A DNA stretch of 51,464 nt from Pseudomonadota bacterium (GTDB lineage Bacteria; Pseudomonadota; Alphaproteobacteria; Acetobacterales; Acetobacteraceae): contig JAJZFB010000041.1 in assembly GCA_021805545.1 (NCBI GenBank), forward strand, positions 1 to 51,464, given 5' to 3'. The notes beneath the pieces were generated by a model. That model was not told where the DNA came from. It saw nothing but the letters and a program-made list of their open reading frames with translations, and searched no databases. Each line of letters starts with the position of its first letter. Within the stretch, counting starts at the first letter, position 1. A program made the position numbers and the translations under genes. This document shows, one piece after another, positions 21,199 to 29,179 of the stretch.

Positions 21199-22077
21199 TT
21201 ATAGCACCCGCCCGGCAACCGCATCCAGCTTCTTCAGCGCCGCGGCGCCGCGTGCATCTGGTGCTGTAATCAGCGCGTGGGTCAGCGCTGTATCGCACCC
21301 CGCATGGCAAACCGGGCGCGGGGCGGAAATGCGCGGCAGTACGTCCTTAACCAAGGCGCGTGCCTTGCCGGCATTGCCCAGCAGCACCTTCACCACCTGC
21401 TCAACCGTTACGGCATCGTGCTCTTCGTGCCAGCAATCATAATCCGTCACCATCGCAACGGATGCGTAATCAATTTCCGCCTCGCGTGCCAGTTTCGCTT
21501 CCGGCATGTTGGTCATGCCGATGACCGAGCAGCCCCAGCTGCGGTACAAATTGCTCTCCGCCAGCGTGGAGAATTGTGGTCCTTCCATAACCAGATACGT
21601 GCCGCCCCGTGTATGCGGCAGGTTCAGTGCCTTCAGGCTTGCCTCCAGCGCGTCGCCCAAACGCGGGCAGGTGGGGTGCGCCATGGAGACATGCGCCACG
21701 CAGCCTGGCCCGAAAAAGCTTTTTTCGCGCGCGAAGCTGCGGTCGATAAACTGGTCCACGATCACGAAATGTCCAGGCGGCAACTCTTCCTTCAGCGAGC
21801 CGACGGCGGACATTGAAAGAATATCCGTAACACCCAGGCGCTTCAGCGCATCTATATTGGCGCGGTAATTGAGCGAGGAGGGTGAAAGCCGGTGCCCGCG
21901 CCCATGCCGGGGCAAAAACACCACCTTGGTGCCCTGAAAATTGCCAGTGAGGAACTCATCAGACGGATCTCCCCAGGGTGTGTCTATTTTAACCCATTTC
22001 GTATCTGCCAGTCCCTCTATGTCATACAGCCCCGATCCTCCGATCACACCGATGACCGGCTGCTTCGCTCCGCTCAT
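21199..22077 (-). CDS. mtnP: S-methyl-5'-thioadenosine phosphorylase
   Basis: MtnP splits methylthioadenosine, a by-product of polyamine and homoserine-lactone synthesis, with phosphate into adenine and methylthioribose-1-phosphate. The 292 residues are usual length. VIGVIGGSGLYDIEGL opens the protein (phosphate loop GGSGLY), then PRHGRGHRLSPSSLNYRANI, SAVGSLKEELPPGHFVIVDQ, MEGPQFSTLAESNLYRSWG and IGMTNMPEAKLAREAEI, the substrate Met and the conserved acidic end. TDYDCWHEE matches the MTA-specific group rather than purine nucleoside phosphorylases. No other methionine-salvage gene is nearby. Confidence 0.93.
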   Translation of the reverse strand: MSGAKQPVIGVIGGSGLYDIEGLADTKWVKIDTPWGDPSDEFLTGNFQGTKVVFLPRHGRGHRLSPSSLNYRANIDALKRLGVTDILSMSAVGSLKEELPPGHFVIVDQFIDRSFAREKSFFGPGCVAHVSMAHPTCPRLGDALEASLKALNLPHTRGGTYLVMEGPQFSTLAESNLYRSWGCSVIGMTNMPEAKLAREAEIDYASVAMVTDYDCWHEEHDAVTVEQVVKVLLGNAGKARALVKDVLPRISAPRPVCHAGCDTALTHALITAPDARGAAALKKLDAVAGRVL

Positions 22078-22182
22078 GCTCCAACTCCCCGCAAGATACG
22101 CGGCCCGTTTACGGGTTTTTGCCTGGCTTGGCCATGGCGCCGCCCTGCCCTAAACTGAGGGCCTATAAACAGGAGGAATGAT

Positions 22183-22845
22183 ATGCGCCGCCTTATTCCC
22201 GCCTTGGCAGCCACGCTTCTCGCCACGCCCGCCCTGGCGGGGCAGATGCCAAACCTCGTCCCTAGCCACGATGTTACGGGCAGCTACCTTGTCACCAGCC
22301 GCGAGGGCGCCCGCACGGTTATGGTGGAATACAGTAAATCCGCCAATGTGCTGCGCTTAAGCCCGCGGAATGGGCAAGGCTACCTGCTATACGATTTTTC
22401 GTCGCGCGACGCGAAAATGGTGCTGCCCGAAATGCAGCGCTATATGGATCAGCCCGGATTCGCCCGCCGCGCTCAGGCCCTGCAGGCTGCGGATGGCAAT
22501 AATGTGCGCATCAGCAAAACCGGTACTGAGACCATTGCCGGGCATGAGTGCACGGACTACACCGCCACGAATACAACCAAGGGCACCAGCTCCACTTTTT
22601 GCGTTACCGCCGGTGGCGTGCTGCTAAAACTCGCATCGCCTGGCACCAGTGCCGTGGCGCAGAGCATTTCCTACGATACAGTGCCCGCCACCGACGTGCA
22701 GCTTCCCGCCGGGTATACCCAGCTCGCCATGCCAAAAATGCCTGGCATGGGCAATATGGGCATGGCGGCCCCAGGGGGGGTGGGCAATATGGGCGGCGTG
22801 CCGGGCATGGGGGGGATCACCCCGCCGGACGGCCAAACGCCGTAG
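22183..22845 (+). CDS. Secreted protein resembling DUF4412, Met/Gly-rich tail
   Basis: A signal peptide (IPALAATLLATPALAG) starts this 220-residue protein, preceded by a strong AGGAGG ribosome site. The body has a beta-rich fold with GHECTDYTATNTTKGTSSTF and a conserved Cys pair (C126 and C141 region), like DUF4412 proteins of the periplasm. The last 40 residues are a low-complexity tail of Met, Gly and Pro (MGNMG and GGVPGMGG repeats). Function is unknown; the Met-rich tail could bind metal or be a disordered linker. Confidence 0.7.
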   Translation: MRRLIPALAATLLATPALAGQMPNLVPSHDVTGSYLVTSREGARTVMVEYSKSANVLRLSPRNGQGYLLYDFSSRDAKMVLPEMQRYMDQPGFARRAQALQAADGNNVRISKTGTETIAGHECTDYTATNTTKGTSSTFCVTAGGVLLKLASPGTSAVAQSISYDTVPATDVQLPAGYTQLAMPKMPGMGNMGMAAPGGVGNMGGVPGMGGITPPDGQTP

Positions 22846-22846
22846 G

Positions 22847-22909
22847 CTAGTGTGATGGTTCTGAAATTCGTGATATGAAATATCGCGAATTTCAGAGCCG
22901 GGACACTAG
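22847..22909. terminator. Long hairpin after the secreted-protein gene
   Basis: Arms of about 20 bp (22857-22876 and 22880-22899, loop GAA, two G-U-type mismatches) inside an outer CTAGTGT/ACACTAG pair. It begins one base after the stop codon. No T-run follows, so it could act as a 3' stabiliser or a Rho-assisted terminator rather than a classic terminator. Confidence 0.6.
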
Positions 22910-23043
22910 AGCCGGATGATTTCAGACCGGATCACATTGTGATCCGATCACAAATCTGAATCTGTCTCTCAATCGATGAAGTAGAGCGCGATTCAGACGT
23001 TCGGATCGCGCGCAAAGCGAGCGCATCTCAAGTCATCGCGCTA
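22908..23043 (+). repeat. Dispersed intergenic repeat, copy A (longest)
   Basis: This copy runs from GAGCCGGATGATTTCAG to CAAGTCATCGCGCTA. It contains a 19-bp palindrome (CGGATCACA T TGTGATCCG, 22928-22946) and the G/C hairpin region CGCGCGCAAAGCGAGCGC. Its 3' 89 bases match copy D with few changes, and its two ends are joined in copy B. It fills the gap between two convergent genes. Confidence 0.85.
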
Positions 23044-23113
23044 ATGGAGGTTTTGGCTTATCTATGGGGTTGAATTTTAAGCTGCCCCGGTACCGGCTGA
23101 GTTCAACCGCAAT

Positions 23114-23977
23114 TTAATGCGAAGCCGCTCCGAGAATCTGGATGTTGCGGTTCACACGCTGCTTATATTCGCGTGGCGTTTCGCCCGTGGCGCGGCGGAA
23201 CGCCACGGTAAAGTTGGAAGAGGCGGTGAAATTCATGGCGCCAGCCACCGATTTTATACTCATGCCCGCCTCGATCAATTTTTTTGCCTGGGTCATGCGG
23301 TGCTCCAGCACATAATGGCCGATTGAACGGCCGCGGCTGATGCGAAAGGCGCGTGTAAGGTGGCGCACTGAAATATTGCACAAGGCCGCCAACTCCGCCA
23401 CATTTGGCGGGTTTAGGCCGTTCGCCAGCCGCTCATCGATGAGACGCAGGCGCCAAGGGGCTAGCCCGCCAAGGGCTTTTTCTTCGTCAAGCCCCTGAAT
23501 ATAGCGCGCCAGTTCAATAACAACCTGTGCTGCCATCAACTCGATCATGTTGTGGCTCGCCAGCCCGGGCGCGCGCGCTTCCTCGCCAATGCGAAAGAGT
23601 AAATGGCGTATGTCGTGGCTGGTAATATCAAGGCACCCTTGCAGGCGCCGGCTTGTCCAGTCCAGGTGGCAATCAAAATACCGCTGTAATATACTCGGCG
23701 CAAAATCGAGCACGATGGAATTTTGATGCTGACAGCCGCTTTGCGCGTGCATGAATTCCCCGCCGGGGATAAGAAATAATTCGCCGATTGGCTCAAACCG
23801 GTGCGGCCCCCAATGCGCGGGGTAGCTGCCCCGGGCGAGTTCCGAGCGCGGCAAGAGCGAGAGTTCCAGATGGTGGTGCGGCTGAGCGCCGCTGCTATCG
23901 ATGCGAGCAGCCCAGCTTTTGCGAATGATACGGATGCTGCCGAACGAGATCGGCAGCTCGGCATCTATGGCTTCCAT
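23114..23977 (-). CDS. AraC-family transcriptional regulator
   Basis: This 287-residue protein has an N-terminal cupin-like sensing half (EPIGELFLIPGGEFMHAQSG) and a C-terminal AraC DNA-binding domain of two helix-turn-helix motifs: NVAELAALCNISVRHLTRAF and MSIKSVAGAMNFTASSNFTV followed by FRRATGETPREYK. GGAGG precedes the ATG. It lies 107 bp downstream of the F420-type oxidoreductase on the same strand, so it is a candidate second regulator of the catabolic/F420 block besides the GntR protein. The effector is unknown. Confidence 0.88.
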   Translation of the reverse strand: MEAIDAELPISFGSIRIIRKSWAARIDSSGAQPHHHLELSLLPRSELARGSYPAHWGPHRFEPIGELFLIPGGEFMHAQSGCQHQNSIVLDFAPSILQRYFDCHLDWTSRRLQGCLDITSHDIRHLLFRIGEEARAPGLASHNMIELMAAQVVIELARYIQGLDEEKALGGLAPWRLRLIDERLANGLNPPNVAELAALCNISVRHLTRAFRISRGRSIGHYVLEHRMTQAKKLIEAGMSIKSVAGAMNFTASSNFTVAFRRATGETPREYKQRVNRNIQILGAASH

Positions 23978-24084
23978 ATTTCCTCCATTGGCGGGGTGCG
24001 CCGCAAACAGGGTTGTAACGGAAGGGCGGTGGCGGCGTAAATTATCTAAACCGGCCTAATCGGCCATAATAATGCAATAAGGAC

Positions 24085-24951
24085 TCATCCAGCGTCGATG
24101 ACCCGCTTGGTCTGGGCCAAAAAGTCAATATGCGCATCCATATCGCGCGGCAGCCCCTTGTTCATGGAATGCACCGTGCCATGCGTGCCGCCCGCATCGC
24201 GGAAGGTTTTGATGGCATCCGCCGCTTCTTGCTGGTTGCGGGCAAAAATTGTCAGTAATTCGCGGCCAAATGCGTTCTCATCCCGGCCCAAGGCGGCCAG
24301 ATGATGTTTCACCCGCCCCCAGGCCTCTACCGCGCCTGGGCCGTCCGCGGCGAAGATGAAGCCATCGCCCAGCCTGGCCCCACGCTCATAGGCTGGCTCG
24401 CTATGCCCGCCAAGCCAGAGAGGGATTTGCCGCCGTGGCCTGGGGTTAATGCCGGCGCGGTCGATGTGGTCGAACCGCCCCTGGAAGTTTACAACCGGGG
24501 TGGTCCAGAGTTCGCGCAAAAGGCCGGTTTGTTCCTCCAGCCGCTTATTCCGGCTCTTAAAATCCTGGCCCAGCGCGTCATATTCCACGTAGTTCCAGCC
24601 AATGCCCACACCCAGGCGCAGGCGTTCGCGGCTCAGCAAATCCACATCGGCCGCCTGTTGGGCGACGAGTGCCGTCTGCCGCTGCGGCAGCACCAGCACG
24701 CCGGTTACAAATTCCAGCTTTGTGCAAAGTGCGGCGGCAAATCCAAACAGCACGAATGGATCGTGAAAGGAGTCTTTTTCAGTATAAGGCCCGGTCAATT
24801 TCGGCTCGCGTCCCTCGTGCGGGGCTTTTACCACATGGTCGTAAGCCATCATGTGTGAGAACCCGAGTTCCTCCGCCGCGTGCACGAATTTGCGTATATC
24901 GTCAGGGTTACCGGCCAGTTCGGTGACGGGGTAGGATACGCCGATTTTCAT
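24085..24951 (-). CDS. LLM-class F420-dependent oxidoreductase
   Basis: This is a luciferase-like TIM-barrel flavin/deazaflavin enzyme of 288 residues (TIGR03619-like subgroup, which uses F420). The start at 24951 gives the family opening MKIGVSYPVTELAGNPDDI; an upstream extension has no homologous content. Core motifs: AAEELGFSHMMAYDHV, VLVLPQRQTALVAQQAADVD, RLRLGVGIGWNYVEYDALG and PLWLGGHSEPAYERGARLGD. Such enzymes move hydride between F420 and a substrate or C=C/C=N bond. The nearby complete F420 biosynthesis operon strongly supports F420 as cofactor. It is read with the GntR and AraC genes, divergent from the Rieske gene. Confidence 0.88.
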   Translation of the reverse strand: MKIGVSYPVTELAGNPDDIRKFVHAAEELGFSHMMAYDHVVKAPHEGREPKLTGPYTEKDSFHDPFVLFGFAAALCTKLEFVTGVLVLPQRQTALVAQQAADVDLLSRERLRLGVGIGWNYVEYDALGQDFKSRNKRLEEQTGLLRELWTTPVVNFQGRFDHIDRAGINPRPRRQIPLWLGGHSEPAYERGARLGDGFIFAADGPGAVEAWGRVKHHLAALGRDENAFGRELLTIFARNQQEAADAIKTFRDAGGTHGTVHSMNKGLPRDMDAHIDFLAQTKRVIDAG

Positions 24952-25098
24952 TCCGTTCCTCATGCTGCATTTTTGGCTTGCGTACCGTGTCTTATCCACG
25001 CCGCCATATTGGGGCAAGTGCATGCGCTTGAATGACCATACAAGTTTGGCGTGCGGACGGTTTTGTGCTGGTTTTCCGATAAAAATTGTCCGGTTGCA

Positions 25099-25911
25099 TC
25101 AGGTTTTCACGCGCCGCATGGTCATGGAGAGACGGAAGCGCGAGGTGGGGTGCACATTAAATGTTACCTGTACTATCTTTCCGTCCGCCGCCTTGTACAT
25201 TCGCCTTACTTCCAGCGCTGGCGTGCCCTCGCTTACATGGTAGCGCGCGGCCTGCTCGCGCGAGATCAGCACGGCTGTCACCTCCTGCTGCACTTCGGCG
25301 ATGCTGAGGGCAAACAAATCCTCGATGAGCGGGAAGATTGGCCCGTTATGGCGCGGCAGCAACCGCCCCACGGCGGCATAATCGCGGTTGATATAGTACT
25401 CGGTCCAGCAAACTGGCGCCTCTTGCCCCTCTGCCTGGCGAAAGCCGCAAATGGTCAGCCATTCCTCACCGCTGGGCACACCAATGCGCGCCGCGAGCGG
25501 CTCGTCCACAACAAGCAGCTTCATCTGCTCAATTTCAAAATGCGTGCCTGCTGTAAAGGTCAGCAGATCGTTGATTGACATGGCATGAAGCACATACATG
25601 CCCGGCGCCGCGACGGGCACGACAACGGTGCCAGCCCCTTGGCGGGACATAATCAGCCCGTCATCGCGCAGTTGCCGCAGCGCTTCGCGCACGGTAAAGC
25701 GGCTTACGGCAAATCTCGTGCATAAATCATGCTCAGTTGGTAATTGCGCGCCTACCGGGTGAATCCCGCTCAAAATTTCATCCTTCAGCGTGGCGGCCAC
25801 TTGTAAATAAAGTGGTTGCGTGCATCTGGCGGGTGTGGGTGGCTGACGGTCTTTTCCTTCGCCGCGCCGGTTTGCCGGTTCAATTTTATTGTCCATTGCC
25901 TTTGCGATCAT
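25099..25911 (-). CDS. GntR-family regulator with UTRA domain
   Basis: This is a HutC-subfamily regulator of 270 residues. The N-terminal winged helix (residues about 35-100) shows QVAATLKDEILSGIHPVGAQ, LCTRFAVSRFTVREALRQL and DDGLIMSRQGAGTVV; the rest is a UTRA ligand-binding domain (TICGFRQAEGQ, PVCWTEYYINRDYAAVG, ARYHVSEGTPALEVRRMYKA). Members repress a neighbouring catabolic operon until a small effector binds. It faces the Rieske oxygenase across a 607-bp intergenic region, the likely site of its operators. An alternative ATG lies at 25896. Confidence 0.9.
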   Translation of the reverse strand: MIAKAMDNKIEPANRRGEGKDRQPPTPARCTQPLYLQVAATLKDEILSGIHPVGAQLPTEHDLCTRFAVSRFTVREALRQLRDDGLIMSRQGAGTVVVPVAAPGMYVLHAMSINDLLTFTAGTHFEIEQMKLLVVDEPLAARIGVPSGEEWLTICGFRQAEGQEAPVCWTEYYINRDYAAVGRLLPRHNGPIFPLIEDLFALSIAEVQQEVTAVLISREQAARYHVSEGTPALEVRRMYKAADGKIVQVTFNVHPTSRFRLSMTMRRVKT

Positions 25912-26518
25912 CTCTCATTGTGCCGCCGGTCCCCCCGCCGATCGGGACTGGTATGATTTAAACTAACTTATTTCTGGCAAAGATGCTCCAGCTAAACCGG
26001 TTTGCCCAGATATGTTTGGGATTTTACCTATCTGGCGCTAGCGGCGTTCCGTGGCCGGTTGGTTTTTTGTATTTGTCCGTACATATTATGCGCAACCTTA
26101 AAAAACACATGTAAACGCCATATTTTTGAGGGTTGACCTGAAGCTGATTTGTGGTATCTGTCTGGACATGTTGCCGTCCAAAAGATTACAACAGCTTGGC
26201 AGGGCAAAACCTGCTGGCGCAATACTTAGCACTGATTTTGCTCCGCGTTTTTGGGGGCGGGCGGTTATATGGTATTGTGAGGATAATATATCCGTACAAA
26301 TCGGGCACCATAATCGCTGTGGTGCCGGGTGGAAGGGGTGGTGCCGTGCTGCCACTCATGCCGGTACGGATATTGACGCAACACGGGCCGCGGTGTTCGG
26401 TGGGATCCCAAGGGGCAATACGTGTCTGGCTGGCTGGCTTGCCGCGTTTGTCCGTAATTTTCGTCAGTATCCGGGGTCGTCAATGCCCCGTCTGGCGTTG
26501 CCATAACAGGAGGGAAAC
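25912..26518. promoter_or_regulatory. Divergent regulatory region gntR / Rieske oxygenase
   Basis: There is no convincing gene in these 607 bases, which are more AT-rich than their surroundings. They hold the palindrome AAACCGGTTT (25994-26003), TCCGTACA at 26076-26083 and 26291-26298, TATCCGTAC at 26289-26297 and again inverted at 26364-26372, and a TGGAC/GTCCA inverted repeat near 26161-26180. These are candidate operators for the GntR or AraC protein. A strong AGGAGGG ribosome site for the Rieske gene ends the region. Confidence 0.5.
26133..26160 (+). promoter_or_regulatory. Candidate promoter of the Rieske operon
   Basis: TTGACC (26133-26138), 16 bp, then TATCTG (26155-26160). It would leave a leader of about 350 nt. 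The match is moderate and other starts are possible. Confidence 0.3.
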
Positions 26519-27880
26519 ATGGATCAATCTGTCGATTTGTCGACGGAAACCGTGCCGCAACCGGTTATCATTCCGGTCGAGGCTTATATTTCTGAGGAAT
26601 ACGCCAAGCAGGAGCGTACCAAGCTCTGGCAGAAAACCTGGCTGATGGCCGGACGTCTGGAGGATATGCCCAATCCAGGCGATTACCTCACCTTCGAGAT
26701 CATGGACGACTCAATCCTGGTCACGCGGGACGATGAGAATAATATTCGTGCCTTTCATAATGTATGTATGCATCGCGGGCGCCGCCTGGTGGATAAAGCC
26801 TGCGGTGCCAAACAAGGCTGCGGCAATGCCAAGCAGTTCCGTTGCGGCTTTCATGGCTGGCGCTGGAACAACAAGGGCGAAAACGTATTCGTGCAGGAAA
26901 AGGCGGACTGGCAAGGCAAGCTCACGCCAGAAAATCTCGCGCTCACCAGCGTGAAATGCGACACATGGGGCGGCTGGGTGTGGATTAACATGGACCCCGG
27001 CGCGGAACCCTTGCGCGCTTATCTGGAGCCGGCGGCGAGCATGCTGGACCCGTTCCAGCTTGAGAATATGCGCTACCGCTGGCGCCGCTGGCTGATTGCC
27101 GATTGCAACTGGAAGGTTGCGATGGAGGCTTTTTGCGAGACCTACCATGTGCCGGGCACGCATCCTGAATTCATGGCTTTTGGCACGTATAGCGGCTGGT
27201 CCAGAGCGCAGGGCAAGCATAGCAATATCGGCTATAACGCGCCCAAGGGGCAGGATGAGAACAAGGCCAAACTGCGCCTTGGCACGGGCGCGGACCCGCG
27301 CAAGGCCACGGCGGAAATGCAGCTTTACACCTGGGAACATGCCAACACCAACACCACGGAAACGCTGGTGAAGGCCGCGGTGCGCCTGGTGGATGAACTG
27401 CCCGAGGGCACGCCCGCGGGCGAGGTGCTGCAGCATTGGCTGACCTCTGCCCGGCGCGACGATGAGGCGCGCGGTGTATTCTGGCCGGTGGTCGATCCCG
27501 AGCATGTCGGCAAGAGCGGCACGTCCTGGCAGATTTTCCCGAACTTCCAGATCGGCCATGCCGTGAACAACATGCTTTGCTATAATGCGCGCCCTTACGG
27601 CAACGACCCCAACAAGTGCATCTTCGAAGCGGCTATCTACGAGTTGTTCCCGCCTGGGCAGGAGCCGAAGACGGAATGGATATTCACCCCGCCCGACGAC
27701 CCGGCTTGGCGTTCGGTTCTGCCGCAGGATTTCGCCAATATGGCGATGGTGCAGCAGGGCATGAAGTCCGCTGGTTTTCCTGGCACCAGGCCAAACCCGC
27801 TTCAAGAAGTTGCGGTAAGCAACCTGCACAAGAATCTTTCCAAATATATGGGGGCGGGTGCGCCCAAGCCGCTTGAGTAA
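26519..27880 (+). CDS. Rieske non-heme iron oxygenase, catalytic subunit
   Basis: This 453-residue oxygenase component should use O2 and two electrons to hydroxylate or demethylate an organic substrate. The Rieske 2Fe-2S site is C83-x-H85 ... C109-x-x-H112 (NVCMHRGRRL and CGFHGWRW). The loop between the pairs is 23 residues, about six longer than usual, with two extra cysteines (C95, C101). The mononuclear iron site is ETYHVPGTHPEF: H210 and H215 with a Glu at 207 where most ring hydroxylases have the bridging Asp. No ferredoxin or reductase gene is next to it, so electrons must come from elsewhere. It leads the Rieske, CoA-transferase and acyl-CoA dehydrogenase series. Confidence 0.9.
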   Translation: MDQSVDLSTETVPQPVIIPVEAYISEEYAKQERTKLWQKTWLMAGRLEDMPNPGDYLTFEIMDDSILVTRDDENNIRAFHNVCMHRGRRLVDKACGAKQGCGNAKQFRCGFHGWRWNNKGENVFVQEKADWQGKLTPENLALTSVKCDTWGGWVWINMDPGAEPLRAYLEPAASMLDPFQLENMRYRWRRWLIADCNWKVAMEAFCETYHVPGTHPEFMAFGTYSGWSRAQGKHSNIGYNAPKGQDENKAKLRLGTGADPRKATAEMQLYTWEHANTNTTETLVKAAVRLVDELPEGTPAGEVLQHWLTSARRDDEARGVFWPVVDPEHVGKSGTSWQIFPNFQIGHAVNNMLCYNARPYGNDPNKCIFEAAIYELFPPGQEPKTEWIFTPPDDPAWRSVLPQDFANMAMVQQGMKSAGFPGTRPNPLQEVAVSNLHKNLSKYMGAGAPKPLE

Positions 27881-27903
27881 CGCTGCCTCGCGGTGGCTAC
27901 GGT

Positions 27904-27924
27904 GCGCCCGGCTGGCCCGGGCGC
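27904..27924 (+). terminator. Intercistronic hairpin
   Basis: GCGCCCGG, 5-nt loop, CCGGGCGC, followed by CGCCCTTTAT, in the 102-bp gap after the Rieske gene. There is no real T-run; it may lower expression of the downstream genes or stabilise the Rieske mRNA. Confidence 0.4.
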
Positions 27925-27982
27925 GCCCTTTATCAACACTACGCCGGCAAGCGGGGCGTTCAGGGGGTATTAAGTCGTTAAA

Positions 27983-29164
27983 ATGTCAAAAAATGGACCA
28001 CTTGCCGGTCTGCGGGTCATAGATCTAACCGCCATGGTGATGGGGCCTTATTGCACCCAGATCATGGCGGATATGGGCGCCGACGTTATCAAGGTCGAAC
28101 CGCCAGCCGGCGACAATACACGCTTCATTTCCGTTGCGCCCGAGGCAGGGCTTGCAGGCGTGTTTGTCAACGTCAATCGCGGCAAGCGCAGCATTGTGCT
28201 CGATCTTCGCGAAGAGGCGGATAAGGAGGTGCTGCGCAAGCTCATCGCCACGGCCGACATCTTCATCCACTCGCAGCGCGCCAAGGCCATAGGCAAGCTC
28301 GGTTTTTCCTACGCCGAGGTCTCGGCCATAAACCCCACGATTATCTATACTAATTGCTACGGCTATAGCCGGCGCGGGCCGGATAAGAATCTCACCGCCT
28401 ATGACGATGTAATCCAGGCCGAGTGCGGGCTACCTGCTGTGCAGCAGATGCTTACCGGTGAACCCAACTATGTTGGTACCATTGTGGCCGATAAGGTGGC
28501 CGGCCTCACCGCGCTTTATGCCACGACCATGGCCTTGTTTCACCGCGCGCGCACAGGTGAAGGCCAGGAGGTGGAAATTGGTATGTTTGAGACCATGGCC
28601 AGCTTCATGCTGGTGGAGCACGCCAACGGCGCCATGTTCACCCCCAAGCTCGGCCCGGCCTTTTACCCCCGCGCCGTGGCGCCTAACCGGCGGCCATACC
28701 CCACGAAGGACGGCTATATCGCCGTGCTTGTGTATAACGACAAGCAATGGAACGCCTTTATCAACGCCGTGCAGCCCGTCTGGAATGGCCCGGAATTCGC
28801 AACCCTTGCCCAGCGCGCCAAGCAGATTGACCGGGTGTATAACCTCGTCGGCCAGACATTGAAGGAGCGCACCACGGGAGAGTGGCTGGAGCTGTTCCGT
28901 GGCCTTGATATTCCCTCCGCGCCGCTACGCACGCCGGATGAATTGTTCGAAAACGAACATCTCAACGCCATCGGCTTTTTTGAAACTGTGGACACGGAAT
29001 ACGGCCCGGTGCGTTTCCCCGGCGTGCCAACCTTGTTCTCTGCAACACCAGGCCGTGTTGCCGGCTTTGCGCCCAAGCTCGGCCAGCACACGGACGAGCT
29101 GCTTGCGGAGTTAGGCTTGCCCTCGCGTAACGGCACAGTGCGTTCCACGGAAAACATCATCTGA
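27983..29164 (+). CDS. CaiB/BaiF class III CoA-transferase
   Basis: This enzyme moves CoA between organic acids and activates a carboxylate for further breakdown. It has 393 residues. The N-terminal GLRVIDLTAMVMGPYCTQIMAD, NRGKRSIVLDLR and ADIFIHSQRAKAI are typical; the likely catalytic Asp is D170 (NYVGTIVADKVAGLTAL), matching Asp169 of formyl-CoA transferase. GEGQEVEIGMFETMASFM and the C-terminal PGVPTLFSATPG complete the family pattern. It sits between the Rieske oxygenase and an acyl-CoA dehydrogenase, suggesting an acid formed after oxygenation, or the starting acid itself, is made into a CoA ester. The substrate is unknown. Confidence 0.9.
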   Translation: MSKNGPLAGLRVIDLTAMVMGPYCTQIMADMGADVIKVEPPAGDNTRFISVAPEAGLAGVFVNVNRGKRSIVLDLREEADKEVLRKLIATADIFIHSQRAKAIGKLGFSYAEVSAINPTIIYTNCYGYSRRGPDKNLTAYDDVIQAECGLPAVQQMLTGEPNYVGTIVADKVAGLTALYATTMALFHRARTGEGQEVEIGMFETMASFMLVEHANGAMFTPKLGPAFYPRAVAPNRRPYPTKDGYIAVLVYNDKQWNAFINAVQPVWNGPEFATLAQRAKQIDRVYNLVGQTLKERTTGEWLELFRGLDIPSAPLRTPDELFENEHLNAIGFFETVDTEYGPVRFPGVPTLFSATPGRVAGFAPKLGQHTDELLAELGLPSRNGTVRSTENII

Positions 29165-29179
29165 CCAGGGTTTAGTAAA

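Noticed and set aside
26126-26506. Open frames of 60-160 codons on both strands in the gntR-Rieske gap
   Set aside because: They overlap each other, lack good ribosome sites and have no recognisable protein content; the region reads as regulatory.
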